NCBI RefSeq assembly: GCF_001552655.1
Contig: NZ_BCRP01000009.1
Location: forward strand, 61,383 to 125,382
Direction: 5' to 3'
From: Alicyclobacillus kakegawensis NBRC 103104
GTDB taxonomy: Bacteria; Bacillota; Bacilli; Alicyclobacillales; Alicyclobacillaceae
Length of the DNA: 64,000 bases
Shown: positions 7,886 through 14,356 of the stretch, piece after piece
How the letters are laid out: every line of letters starts with the position of its first letter
Numbering within the stretch: the first letter of the stretch is position 1
Translations under genes and position numbers: made by a program
The notes under the pieces: model-generated
Databases searched by the model: none
What the model saw: the letters and a program-made list of their open reading frames with translations, nothing else
What the model was told of the DNA's origin: nothing

Positions 7886-8694
7886 TGCTGTTTGACAGCC
7901 ACTGCCACCTGTTTGACGACCGCTTCCGCGATGACCTGGACGCGGTCTTGGAGCGGGCGCGGCAAGCTGGCGTGATTGGGTTCGTGGTCCCGGGCGTGGA
8001 CCTGGCCACCGGGGAGCAGGCGCTGGCCCTGGCGCGCCAGCACGGCGACATCTACGCAGCGGTGGGATTGCACCCCGAGTCGCTGGCCGAGGCGTCGCTC
8101 GCCGATGTGCCTGCAATCGCCGCGCTGACACAAGATGAACGGGTGGTCGCCGTTGGCGAGATTGGCCTCGACTATTACTGGGACACCGCCCCGCGCGAGG
8201 TGCAGCAAGAGGTCCTCCGGGCACAGCTGCGCTTGGCCAAGGAGCGGCGCCTGCCGGTCATCATTCACAACCGCGACGCCACCCTGGATGTCGTTCGCCT
8301 GCTTGAGGAAGAGGCAGCGCCCGAACTCACCGGCGTCATGCACTGTTTCAGTGCGGATTGGCCGGCGGCCGAGCGCTGCCTGGCCATCGGGTTTTACATC
8401 TCCTTCGGCGGGCCGGTCACCTTCAAGAGCAACAAGGTGCTGCAAGAGGTGGCCGCGCGCGTCCCGGATGACCGGCTGTTGGTGGAAACCGACAGCCCCT
8501 ACTTGTCACCGCACCCGCTGCGCGGCAAGCGCAACGAGCCGGAGCGTGTCCGGTTGGTGGCCGAGAAGCTGGCCGAGCTGCGCGGCCAGACCGTGGACGA
8601 GGTGGCTCGTCTCACCACAGACAACGCCAGGCGCCTGTTCCGCATTGAAGGTGGCGCGAAGGCACGGGAGGATGGCCCCGATGTGCGCATCTGA
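7885..8694 (+). CDS. tatD: TatD-family metal-dependent 3'-exonuclease/deoxyribonuclease
   Basis: A 269-residue amidohydrolase-fold nuclease. The metal ligands DSHCHL (H6, H8), GEIGLDYY (Glu), VIIHNRDA (His), MHCFS (His) and ETDSPYL (Asp) appear in the usual order. The start codon shares one base with the metS stop, so translation is coupled. The metS-tatD-rnmV-rsmA order is the standard Bacilli arrangement. Confidence 0.93.
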   Translation: MLFDSHCHLFDDRFRDDLDAVLERARQAGVIGFVVPGVDLATGEQALALARQHGDIYAAVGLHPESLAEASLADVPAIAALTQDERVVAVGEIGLDYYWDTAPREVQQEVLRAQLRLAKERRLPVIIHNRDATLDVVRLLEEEAAPELTGVMHCFSADWPAAERCLAIGFYISFGGPVTFKSNKVLQEVAARVPDDRLLVETDSPYLSPHPLRGKRNEPERVRLVAEKLAELRGQTVDEVARLTTDNARRLFRIEGGAKAREDGPDVRI

Positions 8695-9343
8695 CGCGGC
8701 AGCGCGGGCTGGCAGGCCGCGCCTGGAGGACGTCATTGTGGTCGAGGGCCTACATGACCGGCACAAGGTCGAGAGCGCGGTGGAAGCGGACGTGTTCGTC
8801 GTCGGCGGGGACAGGATGAGCCGCCGCCTGCTGCAGCAGCTGCAGCGAATCCGGCGCACCCGTGGCATCATCATTTTGACCGATCCGGACGGGCCAGGCG
8901 AGCGCATTCGCCGCCGCATCGACGAAGAGGTGCCGGGCTGCAGGCACGCGTTCATCCCGCGGGCGGCGGCAACGGACGGGCGCCGCGTCGGAGTGGAGCT
9001 GGCGAGCGCTGAGGCGATTGTCGAAGCGTTGCTGCACACCCGCGGGTCCGCCGCGCCTGTCGCCAGCCCGACCGGGCATTCTCCCGAGTTCTCCATTGCC
9101 GATCTCATCGCCGTCGGCTTGGCTGGCTGCGCGGGGGCGGCCGAGCGGCGGCGGCAGGTGGGGGAGTGGTTGGGCATCGGATTGGCGAACGCGAAGGCGT
9201 TTGTCCGCAAGCTGAACCTGCTCGGTGTCACGCGCGCCGAGTGGGAGGCGGCCCTGGCCCGCCTGTCCGCGGATGGGGCACCAGCCGGAGCCCGGGGCAC
9301 CTCGCCGTCGATCGGCACGAGGGGAGATGGCGCCGGTGGCTGA
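8681..9343 (+). CDS. rnmV: Ribonuclease M5 (5S rRNA maturation)
   Basis: Toprim-domain nuclease that processes 5S rRNA precursors with help from L18 (B. subtilis knowledge). The catalytic Glu in VVEGLHD and the TDPDGPGERIR motif of the Toprim fold are visible, followed by the C-terminal substrate-binding region. It is 220 residues, overlaps the tatD end by 14 bases and has GGGAGGATGG upstream of the chosen ATG. Confidence 0.92.
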   Translation: MCASDAAARAGRPRLEDVIVVEGLHDRHKVESAVEADVFVVGGDRMSRRLLQQLQRIRRTRGIIILTDPDGPGERIRRRIDEEVPGCRHAFIPRAAATDGRRVGVELASAEAIVEALLHTRGSAAPVASPTGHSPEFSIADLIAVGLAGCAGAAERRRQVGEWLGIGLANAKAFVRKLNLLGVTRAEWEAALARLSADGAPAGARGTSPSIGTRGDGAGG

Positions 9344-10211
9344 GGCCGTCCACCTGGCGAGGCCTGGGGAACTGAAGCGGTTCTTGGCCCGCCACGGGTT
9401 CGTGCTCAAAAAAGGGCTCGGTCAGAACTTTTTGATTGACGAACGGGTGCTGGACAAGATTGTCGAGGCGTCCGGCATCAGCGAGCGTGACGGGGTGCTG
9501 GAGATTGGCCCGGGGGCCGGGGTACTGACGCAGCGTCTGGCGGCGCGGGCAGGCAAAGTGGTGGCAGTGGAGAAGGATGCCGCCCTGCAGCCCCTGCTGG
9601 CCGAGTCGCTGCGGGCGTTTGCGCGCGTCGAGGTGGTCTACGCGGATGTGCTGGATGTGGACCTGCAGGAACTTTGGGCGCGGTTTGCTGGCTGCCCGCG
9701 CGTGCACGTGGTGGCCAATCTCCCCTACTATGTGACGACCCCCATCTTGTTCCACATCCTCGAGGCGGCCGTGCCGGTGAATAACATCCTGGTCATGGTA
9801 CAGAAGGAAGTGGCTGACAGATTGGCGGCCGCTCCCGGCAGGAAGGAGTACGGGGCGCTGTCGGTGATGGTCCAGTACAGGGCCGAGGTGGAGCGCATCG
9901 TGTCCGTGCCGCCGTCCTCGTTCTTGCCGCCGCCTGGGGTCGAGTCGGTGGTTGTCCGTCTGTCCTGCCGCCCACCCCGCCATCCTGTGCGCCACCTTCC
10001 GGACCTGCGGCGGGTGGTGCGTGCCGCCTTCGCCACCCGCCGCAAGACGCTGGCCAATGCGCTGGCTGGCGGGTTGGGCTGGGACCGGGATGAGACGCGG
10101 CGCCTGCTGATGGGGGCCGGGATAGACCCGGACAGGCGGGGGGAGACCTTGTCCCTGCAAGAATTTGTGCGGGTTGCCGATGCATACAGCGAACGGGCCG
10201 GCCGGGGGTGA
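9336..10211 (+). CDS. rsmA: 16S rRNA dimethyladenosine transferase
   Basis: Dimethylates A1518 and A1519 of 16S rRNA. LGQNFL, the SAM motif LEIGPGAGVLT and the catalytic NLPYYVTTP are present in order. Length is 291 residues from GTG 9336, chosen because GAGGGGAG ends 9 bases upstream; ATG 9327 directly abuts this site and would add three residues. Either start overlaps the rnmV end. Confidence 0.95.
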   Translation: MAEAVHLARPGELKRFLARHGFVLKKGLGQNFLIDERVLDKIVEASGISERDGVLEIGPGAGVLTQRLAARAGKVVAVEKDAALQPLLAESLRAFARVEVVYADVLDVDLQELWARFAGCPRVHVVANLPYYVTTPILFHILEAAVPVNNILVMVQKEVADRLAAAPGRKEYGALSVMVQYRAEVERIVSVPPSSFLPPPGVESVVVRLSCRPPRHPVRHLPDLRRVVRAAFATRRKTLANALAGGLGWDRDETRRLLMGAGIDPDRRGETLSLQEFVRVADAYSERAGRG

Positions 10212-10232
10212 CCCCGGCCAATGGTCGTTTTT
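10200..10232 (+). terminator. Candidate terminator after rsmA
   Basis: Perfect 8-bp stem GGCCGGGG / CCCCGGCC with loop GTGA overlapping the rsmA stop codon. TTTTT follows 8 bases after the stem, so efficiency is uncertain. Confidence 0.5.
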
Positions 10233-10362
10233 GGCTACAGAGCCAGGAGTTCAGCCTTTCTTCCAGGGGCCTGCTTGGCATATACTGTAGGCGGGACAAT
10301 TGCCCGACTGTTCACAACCCGGAGATTTGCGATCTGACGAGGTTGGCAGGGAGGTGCGCGCA

Positions 10363-10845
10363 GTGTGGAGGTTCTTCAACCCGACGCGCGGCACGATGGA
10401 CATCGACGAGGTTGTCGATGAGTTGGTTCAGGAAGCGAAGAGCCATCCGCACGACGCGTTCCGCATTATCATTGGCACCGATTCGCAGCCCAAGCCCCAC
10501 GACCAGTCTGTGACCTTTGTGTCCGCAGTGATCTTTCACCGCTTGGGCAAAGGGGCGCGTTACTTCGTCCACCGCGAGAGGTTGCCGTTCATGCGTTCGC
10601 TCCGGCAGCGGATGTTCAGCGAGGCGGGGTATTCCCTGCAATTGGGGGCGCAGCTGTCGGAGCAACTGAAGGCTCATGGCTGCGATTGGCAGATTGAGGT
10701 TCATCTGGACATCGGTGAAAAGGGTGCGACCAAACAGCTTATCCGTGAGATTGTCGCGTGGATTACGGCCAGCGGCTACGAAGCGCGTATCAAGCCCGAC
10801 TCCTACGGGGCGTCCAAGGTCGCCGACCGGTACACGAAGGTATGA
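10363..10845 (+). CDS. YkuK-like protein, RNase H-like fold (DUF458)
   Basis: A 160-residue protein resembling B. subtilis YkuK/DUF458. It begins WRFFNPTRG, followed by RIIIGTDSQPK, where the acidic residue fits an RNase H-like metal site, and ends in the GASKVADRYTK element of the family. Function is not established. GTG 10363 is chosen for GGGAGG 8 bases upstream and because the F-NPT-G element is then included. A possible TATACT -10 box lies at 10281. It is not at this locus in B. subtilis. Confidence 0.78.
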   Translation: MWRFFNPTRGTMDIDEVVDELVQEAKSHPHDAFRIIIGTDSQPKPHDQSVTFVSAVIFHRLGKGARYFVHRERLPFMRSLRQRMFSEAGYSLQLGAQLSEQLKAHGCDWQIEVHLDIGEKGATKQLIREIVAWITASGYEARIKPDSYGASKVADRYTKV

Positions 10846-10892
10846 TAGGCCGCTCGGTGGGGCCGCGTTCGCCGGCTGTGCTCCGCGCTCCT

Positions 10893-11720
10893 TCACGGCG
10901 GGAGCTGGATGGTCTGTGCCAACGCGGCCAGCAGGTCCGTTCGCCGCTGCCCGGCCAGCCCGGGGTAGTGGCGGCCGCGCCAGCTTCGCCCGGGCTTGCG
11001 GCCCAAGAGCAGGCGTGCCGCCTCGGCGGCGTCGCCGATGAGCGTCTCCCGCATCGCCCGCTGTTGCCGCGCTGAGCGCGTGCGGTCGCCGCGGACGAGC
11101 GGATCGAACACCGTGCGGGGGATCACCACCATCCTCATCCCTGCCAGCAGGCAGCGGGCAAACCACAGTCCGGGCTGGTGCAGCCACCAGGGCGAGACGC
11201 GGTCGAACGCGTCTTTTTGTACATACAGCGGCGTTTCGGACACGGCCGCCTGGGACAGATGAGGGGCCAGGCGGGCTGAGGCGGCCTGGTAGAGGGCCAG
11301 ATCCAGCCGGCTGGCATCGGGCCGCGCCTGCGCGTATGCCACCAGCGCTGGGGCCCTCCCAGCCCGGTCGAGAAACGCAGCCAGGCTGGGTCCGAAGCCG
11401 CCGGCCCAGTCCCCGTCGACGAACACGAACCCCTTCGCCTGCCGGGCCCAGCGCAGACCCAGGTAGGCCGCGTAGGCGCGGCCGACGTCCGGCCCCAGCG
11501 CCGCCTCTACCTCAATCACCCGGACACGGCGCGCACCTTGCGGCCAGCGGGCGGCAAACCGCCTGGCCGCGGCGGCCGTCTCGTCCTGGCAGCCGTTGGC
11601 GACCACCAGGCAGCCCGCCGCGCCTGCGCGCGCCAGCTGCGCCAGCACCGGGCCGATGCGCGCCGCTTCGTTTCGCGCCGGTATGAGCGCGTAGATGGGT
11701 TCATGCGGCGAAGGTGCCAA
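10893..11720 (-). CDS. Family 2-like glycosyltransferase
   Basis: 275 residues. IYALIPARNEAARIGPVLAQL at the N-terminus and FVFVDGDWAGGFG (DxD-type) fit a GT-A nucleotide-sugar transferase; no membrane segment is evident. The TTG start is supported by GGAGG 7 bases upstream. It is divergent from yabG with about 90 bases between start codons. The acceptor is unknown; a role in the spore envelope would be pure inference from position. Confidence 0.78.
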   Translation of the reverse strand: MAPSPHEPIYALIPARNEAARIGPVLAQLARAGAAGCLVVANGCQDETAAAARRFAARWPQGARRVRVIEVEAALGPDVGRAYAAYLGLRWARQAKGFVFVDGDWAGGFGPSLAAFLDRAGRAPALVAYAQARPDASRLDLALYQAASARLAPHLSQAAVSETPLYVQKDAFDRVSPWWLHQPGLWFARCLLAGMRMVVIPRTVFDPLVRGDRTRSARQQRAMRETLIGDAAEAARLLLGRKPGRSWRGRHYPGLAGQRRTDLLAALAQTIQLPP

Positions 11721-11743
11721 GCTTAAGCCTCCTTGCCCCGTGT

Positions 11744-11770
11744 CACGCGTATCCCGCCTGTCATATCCTG
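11744..11770 (+). promoter_or_regulatory. Possible sigma-K promoter of yabG
   Basis: AC (11744-11745), then 16 bases to CATATCCTG (11762-11770), a partial match to AC-N16-CATAnnnTA. B. subtilis yabG is a sigma-K gene. Weak sequence support on its own. Confidence 0.35.
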
Positions 11771-11809
11771 AAACCAGACACGGCCCCGAGACTACGGGAG
11801 GGGATTCGC

Positions 11810-12670
11810 GTGGCCAAGACGGGAGATTACGTGGCGCGCAAATCGTACGGAAAGGACTTGTGTTTCGTCATTGTGGAGATTGACGAAGAAACCCAGACCG
11901 CCATCCTCAAGGGCATCGACGTGCGGTTGATGGCCGACGCTCCGCTCTCCGACCTGGAGGTTGTGAGCGACGAGGAACGGCAAGAATTCGAAGCCTACCG
12001 CCACCACCTGGAATCTGAGTGCGTGCGCCTGATTCGCTCGCGGCGAGAGAAGGAGTCCGAAAAGTTGTCCCTGCGCAAGGAGGCGCGATTCGATTCCCGG
12101 CCCGATTTTTTTGAACGGCCCGGACGGGTTCTCCACCTTGACGGCGACGGCACCTACCTGCAAAAGTGTCTGGCCATGTATAGGGAACTCGGCATCCGGG
12201 CGTTTGGTGAACATATGGTGGAGTCCCGCATGCCCGAGGCGGTGCGCGCCCTACTGGAACAGTATGAGCCCGACATCCTTATCATCACCGGCCACGACGG
12301 CGTCATCCGCAAAGGCAAGGACCTGTCCGACATCCGCAACTACCGCAACTCCATGAACTTTGTCCGCACCGTGCAGAACGCCAGACGCCACTCGCGCAGC
12401 ATGGACGATTTGGTCATCATCGCCGGGGCCTGCCAGTCCCACTTCGAATCGTTGCTCGACGCGGGCGCCAACTTTGCCAGCTCGCCGCAGCGCATCATGA
12501 TTCACGCGCTCGATCCGGTGTTCATCGCGGAAAAGGTGGCCTACACGCCGATCAACCAGACTGTGAACGTGTACGATGTGGTGCAATCCACGTACACCGG
12601 TACCGACGGCATCGGTGGGCTGGAATCTCGTGGAAAATACCGTTTGGGGCTGCCGAAATCTCTGTATTGA
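11810..12670 (+). CDS. yabG: Sporulation-specific protease YabG
   Basis: YabG cleaves spore coat proteins such as SpoIVA and CotT during late sporulation (B. subtilis). This 286-residue protein shows the family pattern throughout, including ADAPLSDLEVV, GRVLHLDGD, DILIITGHDG, AGACQSHFESLLDAGANFASSP and the C-terminal GGLESRGKYRLGLP. GTG at 11810 has GGGAGGGG about 6 bases upstream. It is divergent from the glycosyltransferase gene and precedes veg, as in B. subtilis. Confidence 0.95.
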   Translation: MAKTGDYVARKSYGKDLCFVIVEIDEETQTAILKGIDVRLMADAPLSDLEVVSDEERQEFEAYRHHLESECVRLIRSRREKESEKLSLRKEARFDSRPDFFERPGRVLHLDGDGTYLQKCLAMYRELGIRAFGEHMVESRMPEAVRALLEQYEPDILIITGHDGVIRKGKDLSDIRNYRNSMNFVRTVQNARRHSRSMDDLVIIAGACQSHFESLLDAGANFASSPQRIMIHALDPVFIAEKVAYTPINQTVNVYDVVQSTYTGTDGIGGLESRGKYRLGLPKSLY

Positions 12671-12674
12671 CCCA

Positions 12675-12704
12675 TTGACAACGAAAATCGACCCTTGCTA
12701 TAAT
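12675..12704 (+). promoter_or_regulatory. veg promoter P1 (sigma-A)
   Basis: TTGACA (12675-12680), 18-bp spacer, TATAAT (12699-12704). Both hexamers are perfect consensus matches. Confidence 0.85.
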
Positions 12705-12715
12705 GATTAGCCTGG

Positions 12716-12744
12716 TTGACGTATATCCTCTTCCATGGTATAAT
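12716..12744 (+). promoter_or_regulatory. veg promoter P2 (sigma-A)
   Basis: TTGACG (12716-12721), 17-bp spacer, TATAAT (12739-12744), 40 bases downstream of P1. Tandem strong promoters are also known for B. subtilis veg. Confidence 0.85.
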
Positions 12745-12769
12745 GGCCGATGGAAAGAGGTGGTGTGTG

Positions 12770-13048
12770 TTGGCCAGGAATGCGCTCCACGACATTAAGA
12801 GCAGCCTCGATGAACTTGTCGGGGAGAAGGTTTTGCTGCGGGCGAACGGCGGTCGACGCAAGACCATCGAACGCAGCGGAGTGTTGGAAGAAACGTATCC
12901 GTCTGTGTTTGTGGTTCGCCTGGAACCATCCGATGGTTCGTTTGAACGGGTCTCCTACAGTTATGCGGATTTGCTGACGGAGACTGTTGAGTTGATGGTG
13001 TGTAAGAACGGGGATAACGTGAAAATCACGTATACACAGTCACAATAA
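12770..13048 (+). CDS. veg: Veg protein (biofilm-related regulator)
   Basis: A 92-residue protein matching Veg, including the highly conserved [20 protein letters not shown] and [18 protein letters not shown] segments. In B. subtilis Veg stimulates biofilm formation and spore outgrowth, and its gene is very strongly transcribed. TTG 12770 (GTG 12767 is possible) follows AGAGGTGG. Two near-consensus promoters precede it and a strong terminator follows, giving a monocistronic unit. Confidence 0.94.
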   Translation: MARNALHDIKSSLDELVGEKVLLRANGGRRKTIERSGVLEETYPSVFVVRLEPSDGSFERVSYSYADLLTETVELMVCKNGDNVKITYTQSQ

Positions 13049-13078
13049 ATCGGGTCCCGCATACACGGGCGGGATGAG

Positions 13079-13103
13079 GACGGCCGCGAGGCCGTCTTTT
13101 TTT
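13079..13103 (+). terminator. Terminator of veg
   Basis: Perfect 7-bp stem GACGGCC / GGCCGTC, loop GCGA, followed by seven Ts. Confidence 0.92.
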
Positions 13104-13117
13104 GTCAAGATTTGCGT

Positions 13118-13147
13118 GTTTGTCGAGTGTGGCGCAGGCGGACACTA
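13118..13147 (+). promoter_or_regulatory. Probable sigma-G promoter of sspF
   Basis: GTTTG (13118-13122), 18-bp spacer, GACACTA (13141-13147). It matches 4 of 5 and 5 of 7 positions of the sigma-G pattern GHATR-N18-CAWWHTA. SASP genes are sigma-G dependent in B. subtilis. Confidence 0.55.
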
Positions 13148-13210
13148 GGATTGGCCGTCAGATCACGCAGTTTGGGCCAGGCTCGGCTGCGATGAGGAGG
13201 GTGTTGAACG

Positions 13211-13390
13211 ATGGGGCGACGCAGAGGCACCATGTCGGATGAGCTGAAGCTGGAACTGGCGAAGGAACTCGGTTTCTACGACACGGTTCAGCGTGAGGGG
13301 TGGGGCGCCATCACCACTCGGGACGCCGGCAACATGGTCAAGCGCGCCATCGAGATTGCGGAACAGTCTTTGTCCGAGCACAAGCGCTAG
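13211..13390 (+). CDS. sspF: Small acid-soluble spore protein SspF (alpha/beta-type)
   Basis: A 59-residue protein starting [13 protein letters not shown] and containing ELGFYDTV and [17 protein letters not shown], the SASP SspF signature. These proteins coat spore DNA and protect it from UV and heat. ATG 13211 has GAGGAGGG 9 bases upstream. It lies between veg and ispE as in B. subtilis, has a sigma-G-like promoter and ends at its own terminator. Confidence 0.93.
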   Translation: MGRRRGTMSDELKLELAKELGFYDTVQREGWGAITTRDAGNMVKRAIEIAEQSLSEHKR

Positions 13391-13424
13391 GCAAGGCCCG
13401 TGACATCCACGGCACCGACGGCCA

Positions 13425-13452
13425 CCGGGGGCGTTCTCTGCCCCCGGTTTTT
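13425..13452 (+). terminator. Terminator of sspF
   Basis: Perfect 8-bp stem CCGGGGGC / GCCCCCGG, 7-base loop, five Ts. It separates sspF from the cyanophycin genes. Confidence 0.9.
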
Positions 13453-13454
13453 CT

Positions 13455-13484
13455 GCATACCGGATTTTTCGCGCGGACAGACTA
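13455..13484 (+). promoter_or_regulatory. Candidate forespore promoter (sigma-F, also sigma-G-like) of cphBA
   Basis: GCATA (13455-13459), exactly 15 bases, then GGACAGACTA (13475-13484) matches every position of the sigma-F consensus GYATA-N15-GGNNANAHTR. Read as sigma-G (GHATR-N18-CAWWHTA), the -35 is perfect and CAGACTA (13478-13484) misses one position. It starts 3 bases after the T-run of the sspF terminator and ends 35 bases before the cphB start. No competing sigma-A pair is obvious in this gap. Confidence 0.7.
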
Positions 13485-13518
13485 GCGCGTGTGTGTTCCA
13501 GCGGTGAGGAGGGACCCC

Positions 13519-14352
13519 ATGTCGCACAAGACTGGCCCATTGGTCATCATCGGCGGAGCCGAGGATAAGCAGGGGGAGTGCAGAATCCTGCGCGAATTCA
13601 TGCGGCTCGGTGGAGACAAGCATGCACAGGTGCTGGTCATGACGGTGGCCAGCGAAACGCCGGTCGAGGTCGGTATGGAGTATGTCGAGGTGTTTCGGCG
13701 CCTGGGCGCCGCCGATGTGCGCACCTTGGACGTCTCCCACCGCGCTGCGGCCGACACCGACAGCGCAGTCCAGTTCATTCAAGACGCCACCTGCATTTTT
13801 TTCACAGGCGGGGATCAGCTGCGCATCACCAAGCTGCTCGGGGGCACCCGCGTCGACGCGGCGCTGCACAACGCGCTGGCGCGCGGAGTGCCGCTGGGGG
13901 GGACCAGCGCCGGAGCATCGATGATGTCGAGCACCATGATTGTCGATGGGGAAGCCGAGACCAATCCCCGCATCGCGGTTGTCGATATGGCTCCGGGCAT
14001 GGAGTTTCTCGACGGCGTGGTCATTGACCAGCACTTTGCCCAACGCGGCCGCCTGGGACGGCTGGTTTCTGCCGTCGCCCAGTACCCGCACCACCTGGGC
14101 CTCGGAATCGACGAGGACACGGCCGTGATTGTCGAAAACGGCGCCTTCCGCGTGCTCGGCCGCGGCGCTGTCAGCGTGGTGGACGCCGGCGGGGTGAAGT
14201 ATTCCAACCTGGACGTGGTGGAATCCGATGAGGCGCTGTGCCTGTGCGGCATTCAACTGCACATCCTGCCGCAGGGGTACGGGTTCCACCTGCGCGACAG
14301 GAGACCGATAACGGACTGGGCAGCATACCGGTCCGAGGCTGCAAGGAGCTGA
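13519..14352 (+). CDS. cphB: Cyanophycinase
   Basis: Peptidase family S51 serine exopeptidase that releases beta-Asp-Arg dipeptides from cyanophycin. The 277-residue protein has the nucleophile motif GGTSAGAS (Ser130), the N-terminal PLVIIGGAEDK strand-loop and FFTGGDQLRI. No signal peptide, so cytoplasmic, unlike secreted CphE. ATG 13519 follows GAGGAGGG. It is 4 bases from cphA, clearly one operon. It is not part of the B. subtilis version of this locus. Confidence 0.93.
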   Translation: MSHKTGPLVIIGGAEDKQGECRILREFMRLGGDKHAQVLVMTVASETPVEVGMEYVEVFRRLGAADVRTLDVSHRAAADTDSAVQFIQDATCIFFTGGDQLRITKLLGGTRVDAALHNALARGVPLGGTSAGASMMSSTMIVDGEAETNPRIAVVDMAPGMEFLDGVVIDQHFAQRGRLGRLVSAVAQYPHHLGLGIDEDTAVIVENGAFRVLGRGAVSVVDAGGVKYSNLDVVESDEALCLCGIQLHILPQGYGFHLRDRRPITDWAAYRSEAARS

Positions 14353-14356
14353 ATCC

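Noticed and set aside
5693..8224. Minus-strand open frame of 843 codons opposite metS and tatD
   Set aside because: Antisense shadow in GC-rich coding DNA; composition is Arg/His/Leu-rich, it has no family features and it runs through two certain genes.
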